The notes: a model not told the origin generated them from the sequence alone. Shown: positions 31,785-40,796, numbered from the stretch's first letter. The stretch: DNA of 64,000 nucleotides from Candidatus Doudnabacteria bacterium RIFCSPHIGHO2_02_FULL_42_25 (GCA_001777665.1 MFEQ01000004.1:1-64000), one strand, 5' to 3'. Numbers and translations are program-made.

Positions 31785-31807
31785 CGTTCTAACGAACGCT
31801 TTTTTTA
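31785..31807 (+). terminator. Terminator of the 31.3-31.8 kb unit
   Basis: CGTTC-TAAC-GAACG followed by C and seven T. Confidence 0.7.
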
Positions 31808-31824
31808 TGCCTATTATTTATCGT

Positions 31825-31895
31825 ACTTCTCGACTCCACTAATCGCTCTGCTCGAAGACTATTATTCTTCGACCAAGTGAATCGCGTGGAGAAGT
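31825..31895. repeat. 71-base imperfect palindrome
   Basis: Outer arms ACTTCTC...CCAC / GTGG...GAGAAGT and an inner perfect TCGAAGA-CTATTAT-TCTTCGA hairpin. It lies directly after the stop of the polysaccharide-cluster GT2 gene (minus strand). Confidence 0.6.
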
Positions 31896-31899
31896 CCTC

Positions 31900-32751
31900 T
31901 CAATGCACTGTCTTTTTTTTACGAAAAATATTTACAAGCAAAACCAAATACATTCGCAAATTGATGCCGAGATATACAAATACGTTGAATAGCGAATTGT
32001 ACTTCGGAGCATAATGTTTTCTATAAAAAATCTTCATAGCTTGGTGGGCCATTTTGATGGTACGAAATGGAATCAGCTGTGACGATCCATACTTGTAGTG
32101 GACAATCTCTGCTTTTGGATAATACATAACTTTATAGCCAGCAGCTTTGGTTTGCCAGCACCAATCCAAATCCTCGCCGTACATAAAGTACTCTTCATCA
32201 AGTAATCCGATCTTATCGACAACGGTTTTTCGAATCATCAAATACGCGCCCATCACGGCATCAACTTCGACTTCCTGATCAATCGGGGTATCGATGTTGT
32301 AGTCACTCAATTTGGCCAACCCGAATAATCTCAAGAAAGAATTCCACGGATTAGGAAATTTTCTTCGACAGGCTTTATCCAAAGTTCCATCTGGCAACAA
32401 TACCTTCGCACCCATAATTCCAACATCTATATGATCATCCATGTACTTGATCGAGAGATCAATCGCATCTGGTCTTACTGCTGTATCAGAATTCAATAGC
32501 AATATGTACTTCCCTATTGCTTGTTTAATCGCGACATTATTGCCTTGAGAAAAACCTAAATTCGCATTGTTTTGAATTAGTTTGACTTGGGAAAAATTCG
32601 TCTCGACCATGGTAATGCTGCCATCAGTCGAACCATTATCCGAGACTATAACTTCCATCTGCCAACTGCCAACTGAATTTAAAACCGACCCCAAACATTT
32701 TCGGAGCAGTTCTTTCGTATTGTAATTAACTATTATAATTGATAAATCCAT
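31900..32751 (-). CDS. GT2-family glycosyltransferase
   Basis: A GT-A fold transferase of about 283 residues (rhamnosyltransferase-like). It begins MDLSIIIVNYNTKELLRKCL, has the nucleotide-sugar aspartate SDNGSTDGS, the DXD-type LLLNSDTAV, and a WCWQTKAAG region (EDLDWCWQ) for the acceptor side. I chose the ATG that gives MDLSIII; a TTG five codons upstream overlaps the preceding gene. In the N-terminal domain the stretch SVGSWQMEV is encoded by a doubled CAGTTGG word. Last gene of the 31.9-37.5 kb polysaccharide cluster. Confidence 0.9.
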   Translation of the reverse strand: MDLSIIIVNYNTKELLRKCLGSVLNSVGSWQMEVIVSDNGSTDGSITMVETNFSQVKLIQNNANLGFSQGNNVAIKQAIGKYILLLNSDTAVRPDAIDLSIKYMDDHIDVGIMGAKVLLPDGTLDKACRRKFPNPWNSFLRLFGLAKLSDYNIDTPIDQEVEVDAVMGAYLMIRKTVVDKIGLLDEEYFMYGEDLDWCWQTKAAGYKVMYYPKAEIVHYKYGSSQLIPFRTIKMAHQAMKIFYRKHYAPKYNSLFNVFVYLGINLRMYLVLLVNIFRKKKTVH

Positions 32752-32752
32752 A

Positions 32753-33694
32753 TTATTGATTTGCAAACTTTCTTTTTTTCCAGATACTAGGCAACTGGCG
32801 AAATAGTTCTGGAATAACTTTTAAAGTACTTGTTTCAAATATTATAATATAACCCAACATCGCAAGTTCACGCAAAATAAAAGCCGGGTGCCAGACATGC
32901 TTCGCGTTTTTGATATACATCAAAATATGATTTTTGTAATTCCATCGTAAAATTTGTGGAGATAATTTTTTATGATGTTTGATAAAACCAAGAAGGTTTT
33001 TGTATCCGCCTTTGCTCTGGCCCGCCGATCGACCGTGATAAGCAATCGCCGTCGGTATATATTTAGAAATAAAACCCGCATTTTGTAATCTCCAAGACAA
33101 ATCCGCATCATCCCAGTACATCACGAAATCTTCATCCAAATATTCATCTTGGTATTTTACTTTATCTAAGGCTGATTTTCGGTGCATGGGGCCAGCACCT
33201 GAAACTCCAAATATTTCTCGTGAGGCTTCAGACTGACCTCGGTCAATTTCCAGTTGAGCGATATCCCTCACTCTTCCCGACCTATCTAAAACCAGTCCTA
33301 AAGTATCAATAACTTTTGTTTTTGCGTGATTAGCAAAATCATATCTTAGGATTTTCCCAGTTGCAGAAGCGACTTTTGGATCACTGAATGCTTTTAAAAT
33401 CTCTTCGATATAGTTCGGCTCCAGAATCAGGTCATCATTTACTAATTGAATAAACTCCCCAATCGAATTATTGATGCCCAAATTAACTCCTTTAGCAAAA
33501 AACAGATTCTGACCAGGTTCCAGAATTTTCACTTGCGGATAATTTGCTTGGATTATTTCTCTCGAACCATCGTTCGAATCATTTAGCACAGCGATCACTT
33601 CCAAATCTTTGTGCGTTTGCGCAAAAATCGCATCAAATACAGGCTTGATGATCTGCGTTCTTCGAAATGGCAATATTATCACACTAACTTTCAT
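32753..33694 (-). CDS. GT2-family glycosyltransferase
   Basis: A 313-residue GT2 enzyme. MKVSVIILPFRRTQIIKPVF opens the Rossmann half. The LNDSNDGSREII and LVNDDLIL stretches give the metal and donor-binding acidic residues, and DDADLSWRLQNAGF holds the likely catalytic base. The C-terminal 80 residues include an amphipathic or membrane-associated helix. It overlaps the preceding polymerase gene by 11 bases and is 1 base from the next GT2 start, so all three are translationally coupled. Confidence 0.9.
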   Translation of the reverse strand: MKVSVIILPFRRTQIIKPVFDAIFAQTHKDLEVIAVLNDSNDGSREIIQANYPQVKILEPGQNLFFAKGVNLGINNSIGEFIQLVNDDLILEPNYIEEILKAFSDPKVASATGKILRYDFANHAKTKVIDTLGLVLDRSGRVRDIAQLEIDRGQSEASREIFGVSGAGPMHRKSALDKVKYQDEYLDEDFVMYWDDADLSWRLQNAGFISKYIPTAIAYHGRSAGQSKGGYKNLLGFIKHHKKLSPQILRWNYKNHILMYIKNAKHVWHPAFILRELAMLGYIIIFETSTLKVIPELFRQLPSIWKKRKFANQ

Positions 33695-34985
33695 TTGCAC
33701 CACCCCGGACTGAGATCCTAGGGGTCCATACTAATATTAAATAAATCAAAAGTAATAACGCAAGGTCTAGATACATTTCAGCGCGGACTGTGAATGACAA
33801 ATATACGGTCATAACTATAAAGAACATGGTGTAAGCATAAAGATTGGTACTCAAAAAATTGGGTCTGGTTTCCCAGTACTTCCAAGCCCAAGTTAAGATA
33901 CCGGCGATGATAAACGGGATGAAATAAAACGCAACTGTCCCGAAATCTTGAACAAAAGGAAATAAGTAAGTGCCTGTGTTCCACCAAGGATGAAAAATCG
34001 CGCCTAAATCATAGTTGGATTTAAATTGATTGAGTGGTTTGATAACTTTTCCAAAAATATTTGTAAACGGATCTAAGAAAACCCTACCCTTCTGGACTTC
34101 ATGATCTTGGTAATAATTTTCAGCGTGGAGCAATGCTTGCTGGTTGAACGAAACCCCGACATAAATCGGAACCAAGGCTTTTTGGACGACATTATAATTA
34201 CTGGTATCTATTCCGGTAATGCTGCCTAGATAGTCGGCGCCATAACTTTTATAATTCCGATAGAGTGGGACAGCAGCTAATACCAAAACCGAAACAAGTA
34301 AAAAAACTGGGTAAAATTTTAATGCCTGCTTGAGGTTTGGCTTCCGCATCAAAAGATAAAGTGCCATAATCCACAAATCGATAAAGAAAATTTGAGTTCT
34401 GGAAGCAAACAATATCAAGAACCAAACCCCAATGACACAAATCCCAATCAAATCCCAATGTTTCTTCCAGGAAAACTTTTCTGCAAAAAATACAAAAAAA
34501 GATAATGGGATAAAAATTCGAGCGAGTTGTGATAAATAATTAATCAGTCCTGGTACTGATTCATCAGCCGTAAATCGAAACGCATCGGGATCAGGGGCTA
34601 GAAGCGGAAAATTTCCTGCATTTTGGTAAAAAAGGTAAAGAGCTAAAAGTGAAATAGCGAAAAGAATATAAATTACCCAGCGTAGCTTACTCGAACCCAT
34701 CCCAGCGGAAGCTGGGATCCTAGAAGTGGACCCCGGATCAAGTCCGGGGTGGTTAAAAACAAAAAATCCTAAACAAAAGCTTATGAGTGAAATAAGTAGC
34801 AATCCCCAATATTTCCCTGACCATGGCAACTCTAAAGTTGATAAATTAAGCTGTGAAATAGCAATTGCTATAAACCACACTGAAAGCATTAACCACAACG
34901 GGCTTAATTTATATTTACCTCGCAAAAACAACCAAAACGATCCAGCAGATAAAAACGTAAATAAAATTATTAAAAATAGTTGCAT
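33684..34985 (-). CDS. O-antigen polymerase-like multi-spanning membrane protein
   Basis: 433 residues with about 11-12 membrane helices and a large loop near residues 255-330, the architecture of Wzy/oligosaccharide repeat-unit polymerases. Sequence of the family is poorly conserved, so the call rests on topology and its place between a GT4 and two GT2 genes. Between helices 3 and 4 lies HPGLDPGSTSRIPASAGMGS, encoded by two palindromic repeats (34697-34752) inserted in frame. The C-terminal PRISVRGG also reads from a remnant of the same palindrome. Overlaps both neighbours. Confidence 0.72.
   Translation of the reverse strand: MQLFLIILFTFLSAGSFWLFLRGKYKLSPLWLMLSVWFIAIAISQLNLSTLELPWSGKYWGLLLISLISFCLGFFVFNHPGLDPGSTSRIPASAGMGSSKLRWVIYILFAISLLALYLFYQNAGNFPLLAPDPDAFRFTADESVPGLINYLSQLARIFIPLSFFVFFAEKFSWKKHWDLIGICVIGVWFLILFASRTQIFFIDLWIMALYLLMRKPNLKQALKFYPVFLLVSVLVLAAVPLYRNYKSYGADYLGSITGIDTSNYNVVQKALVPIYVGVSFNQQALLHAENYYQDHEVQKGRVFLDPFTNIFGKVIKPLNQFKSNYDLGAIFHPWWNTGTYLFPFVQDFGTVAFYFIPFIIAGILTWAWKYWETRPNFLSTNLYAYTMFFIVMTVYLSFTVRAEMYLDLALLLLIYLILVWTPRISVRGGANES
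34697..34752. repeat. Two palindromic repeats inserted inside a coding region
   Basis: ATCCCAGC-GGAA-GCTGGGAT, then ACCCCGGA-TCAAG-TCCGGGGT. Both are complete palindromes lying in frame within the polymerase gene. The second is identical to the rpsI terminator palindrome at 20949-20969. Their translation (PGLDPGS, RIPASAGM) matches peptides widely produced by intergenic palindromes in other bacteria. Confidence 0.8.
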
Positions 34986-36091
34986 TATTTCAAACTCTCT
35001 ATCACTTCTAGCGTTTGTTTGGCGGCATTTTCCCAGGTAAACAGCTTGGCTCTCTCCAGTCCTTTGGCAATCATTTGTTTACGCAAATCTGAATCGATGA
35101 TCACCTTCAACAATCCGCCTGCAATTGAATTCACTGAAGTCGGATCCACGAGCACTCCTGCATCCCCCACCACTTCTGGTAATGATGAAATATTTGAAAC
35201 TACAGTCGGAACTCCAGAAGCCATGGCTTCCAAAGGTGGAATCCCAAAACCTTCATAGGTGGCTGGTAGAGTCAATAATTTCGCCCCTGCGATTAGGTAT
35301 GGCAAATCTTCTTTGGGTATGTAGTCCAAATATTTTACCGATCCATCTATACTAGCCGTTTTAACTACTTTTAAAATTGGTTCCCATAACCAACCACGGC
35401 CTCCGGCAATAATTAGTTTTTCTTCAATTCGATTTTCTTTTCTTACTTTTTGGAATGCTTCTACAAGTTTGGGAATATTTTTGCGAGGCTGAATAGTGCC
35501 CAAAAACAAAATGTATTTTTGATAAACAAGATTGTATTTATCTAAAACAGGTTGACACTCTTCGTAACTCATCGGTTTGAAGCCTTCGGCAGAACCTAAA
35601 AGCGTAACCGTAATTTTCTTAGGATCGGTATTATAAACCCTGACCAAATCTTTTTTAGTAGCCTCTGAAACCGTGATCAATCTCGAAGCAAATCTCGACG
35701 CATACCTCGAACTAAATTTCTGAAAGTATTTCATATACCCTGTGTATATGCCATCGAACAGCTCATATGCGATGTCGTGAATAGTAACCACTGTTTTCCG
35801 AGGATGGATCAATGGTAGTGTTGCGGCTAAAATAACCAAAACTTCCACAGGTTTTATCAGCATCTCCCATGAGATTCTGATTTGAGTCCAAAATTTCGGA
35901 AACGGAATAACTTTAATCGAGAAATTTTTCGGTAGCTGATAGAACCAGTCCTGGGGTTTGGTTCTAAAATATAAAATATATTCGTTGGTATGATCGAGTT
36001 TGGCCAAATTTCTGATTATTTCCGCGGCGTACCTCTCGGGTCCAGCTGGGTTTGGCATATTTGCTCGTTCGGCTTCAATCCCGATTTTCAT
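34985..36091 (-). CDS. GT4-family glycosyltransferase
   Basis: A 368-residue GT4 enzyme. It starts MKIGIEAERANMPNPAGPERYAAEI, with VVTIHDIAYELF in the acceptor domain. The donor domain shows YILFLGTIQPRKNIPKLVEAF and ATYEGFGIPPLEAMASGVPTVVSN, the E-x7-E site. Closest in layout to mannosyl- or glucosyltransferases of capsule clusters. Its stop touches the polymerase start (base 34985) and its start overlaps the flippase by 4 bases. Confidence 0.92.
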   Translation of the reverse strand: MKIGIEAERANMPNPAGPERYAAEIIRNLAKLDHTNEYILYFRTKPQDWFYQLPKNFSIKVIPFPKFWTQIRISWEMLIKPVEVLVILAATLPLIHPRKTVVTIHDIAYELFDGIYTGYMKYFQKFSSRYASRFASRLITVSEATKKDLVRVYNTDPKKITVTLLGSAEGFKPMSYEECQPVLDKYNLVYQKYILFLGTIQPRKNIPKLVEAFQKVRKENRIEEKLIIAGGRGWLWEPILKVVKTASIDGSVKYLDYIPKEDLPYLIAGAKLLTLPATYEGFGIPPLEAMASGVPTVVSNISSLPEVVGDAGVLVDPTSVNSIAGGLLKVIIDSDLRKQMIAKGLERAKLFTWENAAKQTLEVIESLK

Positions 36092-37524
36092 GGAATTTCA
36101 ACTTTCTTTCGGAAATTAAATGTCGTTTTGATTAGATCAATATCTTCTTTCGTGAAAAATCGCATCAGGAGTAATCCTGCTAGGTAGATAACTCCGCCGG
36201 CAGGTAAAAGCAGATAAATACTTCTGTCCTTGAAATAATAAATCGCTACGCCCATGATCAATCCTGCTATAAATGGTTTCAAGAAATTTTCAAAATATTT
36301 AAAGTTTAATATTTTGGTTCTAACTATATATGTATATCCGGTTAACTGGATTAATTCACTAAAAAGCGTGATCACTGCTGCCATGACAAATCCGAATTTC
36401 GGTACCAATAAAATATTCATGATTAAATTAAAAGCCAAAGTAATCCCTGTGATTTTTGTCGCGGTTTTAGTTCGTTGGGAAATCATAATACTATTTACTG
36501 GTGCATAAACCATCAGCACTGAAACCGCAGCAACTAAAAGCCAAAGCGCTGGAGCTGCTGGAGCGAATTCCGTGGTTCTTAAAAGAGTTTCTAACAATCT
36601 CTCTGCAAGCAAAGCAGCCCCTACGGTGAGTGCGACCCCTAACGCGATCATAAATTTGGTATATGTCTGGACTACTCTCCGAGCTTCAGTCAATTCGCCC
36701 ATAAATAATCTACTGGCAAAATATGGATACAGGACTGCTCCCACAGCGCCAGGAATAAATGCCAGCAAATCCCAGAACTTGTACGCAACAGTATAGAATC
36801 CAGTTTCGGTAAAATCACGCAAATGCGGTAATAGTAGCGTATCGACTCTGTTATAAATACTAAACAAAGTTAGAGGGATGAAAGGCAGATTCCAAATAAA
36901 CAATTGACGCCAAAAATCATAATCAAATTTAAACTTTAAATGGGCAAATCTTTTCCGGACGATGTAACTATATACTGCTATATCAAATAATGAGACTATG
37001 ACTGGAATAAATGCCAGAAATAAAATATTGCGATGCAGGACAATGGTCAGTAAAATCATACTGGCATTGATCATGGTATTCAAAAAATTGATCGATGCAA
37101 TGACTTTGAATCTCTCAAATGCATTCAGCACTGACATGAATGGCATAGTCATCGAGGACAAAAACAAACCTACTGTAGTGACCAGCAAAGCCTTGGTTAC
37201 GATCGGAGGGTAATCCGCAGCCAAAACTATCACTGCCATAATTGCAGCGAATGCTAATCCGAGTAAAAATTGAATGCCGAAGTAGTTACTTAAATATTTA
37301 CTAGCTTCGTTTTTATTTTCGCTGATTTTTTTTATGACTAATTGTTGCATACCCAAGTCAACGAAGTATGCGAACACGATCAAATAGGACGCCTGCAGTC
37401 CATACTTTCCCATCGCATCCGCGCCAAGGTATTCAGGCAATCTAAAATATATTAAAAGAAGGATGATCGCGGAGAGCACCCTCGAGGTAATCAAACTCAA
37501 AATATTGCGTCCAATATGCAGCAT
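36088..37524 (-). CDS. Polysaccharide flippase (Wzx/MATE-like)
   Basis: A 478-residue protein with about 14 membrane helices, of the polysaccharide transporter family that flips undecaprenyl-linked repeat units. The start MLHIGRNILSLITSRVLSAIILLLIYFRLPEYLGADAMGKYGLQAS fits the family's first helices. It heads the 31.9-37.5 kb cluster, followed by the GT4, polymerase and GT2 genes, which together form a Wzx/Wzy-type pathway. It is divergent from the 40-residue membrane protein gene, 16 bases away. Confidence 0.9.
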   Translation of the reverse strand: MLHIGRNILSLITSRVLSAIILLLIYFRLPEYLGADAMGKYGLQASYLIVFAYFVDLGMQQLVIKKISENKNEASKYLSNYFGIQFLLGLAFAAIMAVIVLAADYPPIVTKALLVTTVGLFLSSMTMPFMSVLNAFERFKVIASINFLNTMINASMILLTIVLHRNILFLAFIPVIVSLFDIAVYSYIVRKRFAHLKFKFDYDFWRQLFIWNLPFIPLTLFSIYNRVDTLLLPHLRDFTETGFYTVAYKFWDLLAFIPGAVGAVLYPYFASRLFMGELTEARRVVQTYTKFMIALGVALTVGAALLAERLLETLLRTTEFAPAAPALWLLVAAVSVLMVYAPVNSIMISQRTKTATKITGITLAFNLIMNILLVPKFGFVMAAVITLFSELIQLTGYTYIVRTKILNFKYFENFLKPFIAGLIMGVAIYYFKDRSIYLLLPAGGVIYLAGLLLMRFFTKEDIDLIKTTFNFRKKVEIP

Positions 37525-37540
37525 TTGCTATTATTATAAC

Positions 37541-37663
37541 ATGGACTGGGGTTTTATACTTAAAACAGGAGCGATTGTATTTATCGGCATATTGCTGGTA
37601 GTTTGGGATATCTATTTATATCATAATCCCAGAAAAAATAAAGACTCCGACGCCTCCCACTGA
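37541..37663 (+). CDS. 40-residue single-pass membrane protein
   Basis: Begins MDWGFILKTGAIVFIGILLV, then VWDIYLYHNPRKNKDSDASH. One membrane helix (about residues 8-25) and a polar tail. TATTAT and TATAAC-like -10 sequences lie only 2-12 bases before the ATG, so the mRNA would be leaderless or nearly so; TTGCGT about 18 bases upstream is a possible -35. The stop is within the loop of a terminator hairpin. It is divergent from the flippase. No family recognised; the single-gene promoter-terminator unit supports it being real. Confidence 0.65.
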   Translation: MDWGFILKTGAIVFIGILLVVWDIYLYHNPRKNKDSDASH

Positions 37664-37674
37664 GGCGTTTTTTA
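37650..37674 (+). terminator. Terminator shared by the 40-residue gene and guaA
   Basis: CGCCTC-CCACT-GAGGCG followed by six T on the plus strand. On the minus strand the complement follows the guaA stop directly; its T-run is weaker. Confidence 0.8.
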
Positions 37675-39198
37675 TTCCCACTCCATGGTACCTGGTGGCT
37701 TATTCGTAATATCGTATACTACTCGATTTACTTCTTTTATTTCGTTTGTGATCCTCGTCGAAATCTTTTCCAAAATTTCGTAAGGCAATTTTGAAAAATT
37801 TGCAGTCATACCATCTTTTGATTCAACAATCCTTAAAACAAGTGGGAATTTATAACTTCTTTCATCTCCCTGTATGCCCACACTCTTGATTGGTAAGACT
37901 ACGCCAAAACTCATCCAGATCTGTTTCCAGTATTTGGTGTTGATCAATTCCTCTTCAATAATTACTTGCGCCTTGCGGACAATCAACGCACTTTCTTTGT
38001 TTACCTCACCAATAATTCTTACAGCCAAACCAGGACCCGGAAATACCTGACGTGAAGTTATTTCATTGGGTAGTTTTAATATCCTTGAAATTTTTCGAAC
38101 TTCATCTTTGTATAAATCTTTCAATGGCTCATGCAACTTTAACTTCAAATCTTTCGGAAGTCCTCCGACGTTATGGTGTGATTTTATATTAGAAGAATGT
38201 TTAGTTAACCCACTCTCTATTCGATCAGAATAAATGGTGCCTTGTATCAAATAATCAGCGTTTGATTTTTTTGCCTCTCTGTAGAACACATCAATAAATA
38301 ATTTTCCGATAATTTTTCGCTTTTGCTCTGGAGAAGTGACACCCTTCAACCCTTTGAAAAATAATTCACTCGCATTTACTATTTTTAAATTTAAACCTTT
38401 ATTTCGAAAAGCTTTTTTTATGTACTGTGTTTCATTCGCTCGCATAAGACCAGTATCGACATATACGGCCGTTAATCTCTTGCCAATGGCTTTGCTGACA
38501 ATCATCGCCGCTACTGACGAGTCAATTCCTCCGGATAGGCCAATTATAGCTTTGCTACTGCCTATAGCTACTTTCGTCTCCTTTATCAATTGAGAAATAA
38601 TATTTTTATCGCTTCTTTGAGGCTTTGACCTGCAAATCTTAAAGATAAAATTTTCTAGAATTTTATCTCCTTTTTGAGTATGACTGACTTCTGGGTGAAA
38701 CTGAACTCCAAAAATACGAAGTTTCTCGTTTGAATAGGAAGCAATTGGGCTATTCTTTGTGTGCGTTGTAGGTACAAAACCTCTTGGAAGTTTGATTACT
38801 ATATCTCTATGATTCATCCAGACTTTTAATTTTTTGTTTAAACTGGTAAGTAATTTATCTCGTTTGCGAATTTCTAAATCCATCAACCCATACTCACCTG
38901 ATTTACCCGAACGGACTATCCCACCAAGTTTGTGCGCGATGAGCTGATGGCCATAACAAATACCAAAAACTGGAATTTCTAAATCGAGAATCCTTTTGTT
39001 AAATTTGGGTGGATTTTTCTCATATACTGATCTGGCACCCCCTGACAATATTATCCCCTTTATTAGGGGATCTTTTCGAATCTCTGCTGGAGTTATCGAA
39101 GATTCAGTCACTTCAGCCAAAACACCGAAGTCTCGAATTCTTCGAGCGATCAAGTGACAATATTGGCCCCCAAAATCGAGTACTATAATTTTATCCAT
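37672..39198 (-). CDS. guaA: GMP synthase (glutamine-hydrolysing)
   Basis: A 508-residue GuaA that converts XMP to GMP. The glutamine amidotransferase domain has the nucleophile Cys in GICYGHQLIAHKLGG and the His/Glu in QFHPEVSHT. The ATP-pyrophosphatase P-loop is GLSGGIDSSVAAM (about residue 220), and the C-terminal dimerisation domain ends KPPGTMEWE, the canonical tail. Full length. GMP synthase without the rest of purine synthesis fits nucleobase salvage from XMP/IMP. Confidence 0.97.
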   Translation of the reverse strand: MDKIIVLDFGGQYCHLIARRIRDFGVLAEVTESSITPAEIRKDPLIKGIILSGGARSVYEKNPPKFNKRILDLEIPVFGICYGHQLIAHKLGGIVRSGKSGEYGLMDLEIRKRDKLLTSLNKKLKVWMNHRDIVIKLPRGFVPTTHTKNSPIASYSNEKLRIFGVQFHPEVSHTQKGDKILENFIFKICRSKPQRSDKNIISQLIKETKVAIGSSKAIIGLSGGIDSSVAAMIVSKAIGKRLTAVYVDTGLMRANETQYIKKAFRNKGLNLKIVNASELFFKGLKGVTSPEQKRKIIGKLFIDVFYREAKKSNADYLIQGTIYSDRIESGLTKHSSNIKSHHNVGGLPKDLKLKLHEPLKDLYKDEVRKISRILKLPNEITSRQVFPGPGLAVRIIGEVNKESALIVRKAQVIIEEELINTKYWKQIWMSFGVVLPIKSVGIQGDERSYKFPLVLRIVESKDGMTANFSKLPYEILEKISTRITNEIKEVNRVVYDITNKPPGTMEWE

Positions 39199-39215
39199 AT
39201 TAAAATGATACCAGT

Positions 39216-40364
39216 TTATTTCTTTTTCTTGAAATACTTTTTCCCTTTTAGTTTGTCTGGCAATAAATCCTCTTTGGTATACAATTCATAGCCCTGATGA
39301 TAACCCAATTCTTTCATCAATTTAGTCGGGGCGTTGCGGATCATCATTGGTATGGGTAAATTCCCTGTATCTCTGACGTCGTCTACTACTTCAAAATATG
39401 CGTCGTAGGATTCGCGACTTTTAGGAGCCAAAGCTAAATATGCCACACCGTGGGATAGATTGATTGCACACTCCGGATATCCGATAGTCTCACAGGCTCG
39501 AAATACGTCATTGGCTAGCTGTAATGCCACCGGGTCTGCGAGGCCTATATCTTCTGACGCAAACACAACCATGCGACGGGCGATGAATTTCGAATCCTCG
39601 CCTGCTTCGACCATTCGAGCTAAATAATACAGCGCTGCATCGACTTGCGAGGCGCGCATAGATTTAATGAATGCGGAAATAGTATTGTAATGCTCATCTG
39701 CTTTTTTATCGTATCTTAAATGTTTACTCTGTAAAGTATTCTTTAAATTTTCAACAGTAATATCCTGATAAAATTTGGCCGTGTTCTCGAGCATAGTGAT
39801 AGCTTGTCTCGCATCGCCATTGGCCATGCGAATCAACCAATCTTTGGCTTCTTTGTCTATCTGGAAACCCGTACTCTCAATTATTTGCTCCATTTCTTTT
39901 TCTGGGAGTTCATTGAGGACAAATACTCGACAACGAGAAAGTAGAGCTGGGATGACTTCGAAACTAGGGTTTTCAGTGGTGGCACCAATCAAAGTTAAAA
40001 CACCGTTCTCAACATAAGGTAAAAGAAAATCTTGCTGGGCTTTATTGAATCTATGAATTTCATCTAGAAATAATATTTTTGGTTTATTGCCCGTCAGCAA
40101 ATCGGCTTTCTTTTCAACTATGTTTCGAATGTCTTCCTTTCCTGCAGAAACTGCGGAAAGTTCGTAATAATCGGCTTCCAATGCTTGAGCATAAATTCGA
40201 GCCAGAGTAGTTTTGCCTACTCCAGGTGGCCCCCACAGAATAAAGCTAAACAAATGCTTGCCTTCGATGGCAATTCGAAGAGGCTTGTCAGGACCAACTA
40301 GGTGTTCCTGACCGACAAAGTCTTTCAAACTCTTAGGGCGAATTTTGGATGCGAGGGGTTCCAT
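39216..40364 (-). CDS. rarA: Replication-associated recombination protein A (RarA/MgsA) AAA+ ATPase
   Basis: A 382-residue AAA+ ATPase related to clamp loaders and human WRNIP1, acting at stalled replication forks. It starts MEPLASKIRPKSLKDFVGQEHLVG. Walker A is GPPGVGKTTLARIYA, Walker B LFLDEIHRFNKAQQDFLLP, sensor 1 LIGATTENPSFEV, and the C-terminal tetramerisation domain RRMVVFASEDIGLADPVALQLAN is present. Slightly shorter than E. coli RarA (447). Confidence 0.95.
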   Translation of the reverse strand: MEPLASKIRPKSLKDFVGQEHLVGPDKPLRIAIEGKHLFSFILWGPPGVGKTTLARIYAQALEADYYELSAVSAGKEDIRNIVEKKADLLTGNKPKILFLDEIHRFNKAQQDFLLPYVENGVLTLIGATTENPSFEVIPALLSRCRVFVLNELPEKEMEQIIESTGFQIDKEAKDWLIRMANGDARQAITMLENTAKFYQDITVENLKNTLQSKHLRYDKKADEHYNTISAFIKSMRASQVDAALYYLARMVEAGEDSKFIARRMVVFASEDIGLADPVALQLANDVFRACETIGYPECAINLSHGVAYLALAPKSRESYDAYFEVVDDVRDTGNLPIPMMIRNAPTKLMKELGYHQGYELYTKEDLLPDKLKGKKYFKKKK

Positions 40365-40379
40365 TCAAGAGAATCCTGA

Positions 40380-40422
40380 CCCTCTCCTTCCAGGAGAGGG
40401 TGGCGCGAAGCGCCGGGTGAGG
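40380..40422. repeat. REP-like palindrome, 3' side of DUF559 gene 2
   Basis: CCCTCTCC-TTCCA-GGAGAGGG, then TGGCGC-GAAG-CGCC and GGGTGAGG. This is the complete three-part design (palindrome, small hairpin, GGTGAGG tail) shared with 40797. Confidence 0.8.
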
Positions 40423-40435
40423 TGGTTTAAGGTGG

Positions 40436-40786
40436 TTAATGATTCAACAAACGATCAATTGTCTCCATTACACCATCAAAATTATCAGAGATATCACTGT
40501 TCCAGAATCTTACCACTTTATACCCAGTCGAGGTCAAGTAATTAGTTCTTATTTGATCTTTAATAATATTTATCTGTTCGTTGTGTTGCCCACCATCAAG
40601 CTCAATTACTAGTTTCTTCTCAAAACAACAAAAGTCTACAATATATGGACCAATAACAAATTGGCGACGGAATCGATAACCGTTAAATCTCTTTCCTCTG
40701 AGATAATGCCAGAGAGTGTCCTCCCAAGGAGTTTGAAGTTTCCGAAGTTGTCTTGAACTTGATAATAATCTTTTGTTGATTCTCAT
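40436..40786 (-). CDS. DUF559 endonuclease-like protein
   Basis: A 116-residue DUF559 protein. LRKLQTPWEDTLWHYLRGKRFNGYRFRRQF is the family start. The core IGPYIVDFCCFEKKLVIELDGGQH carries the candidate catalytic Asp and E-x-D. LTSTGYKVVRFWNSDI follows. The start used is the ATG giving MRINKRLLSSSRQ; an upstream in-frame extension is translated repeat sequence and was rejected. It is flanked by REP-like palindromes on both sides, like the copy at 15407. The two proteins are clearly homologous but far from identical, so they are separate acquisitions or an old duplication. Confidence 0.83.
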   Translation of the reverse strand: MRINKRLLSSSRQLRKLQTPWEDTLWHYLRGKRFNGYRFRRQFVIGPYIVDFCCFEKKLVIELDGGQHNEQINIIKDQIRTNYLTSTGYKVVRFWNSDISDNFDGVMETIDRLLNH

Positions 40787-40796
40787 GGTTGTAAAA

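Larger units (their letters stand above)
31320..31807 (+). other. G+C-rich transcription unit with no clear gene (mRNA for a microprotein or ncRNA)
   Basis: About 490 bases between a perfect promoter and a terminator. A GAGAGGAGGA ribosome-like site at about 31371-31380 is not followed by ATG/GTG/TTG at usable spacing. The only well-placed frame is the 19-codon one at 31512-31571. The rest is G+C-rich with no long plus-strand frame; minus-strand frames lack signals. It could be a decayed gene, a regulatory RNA or a leader. Base composition and signals match the other islets. Confidence 0.5.
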
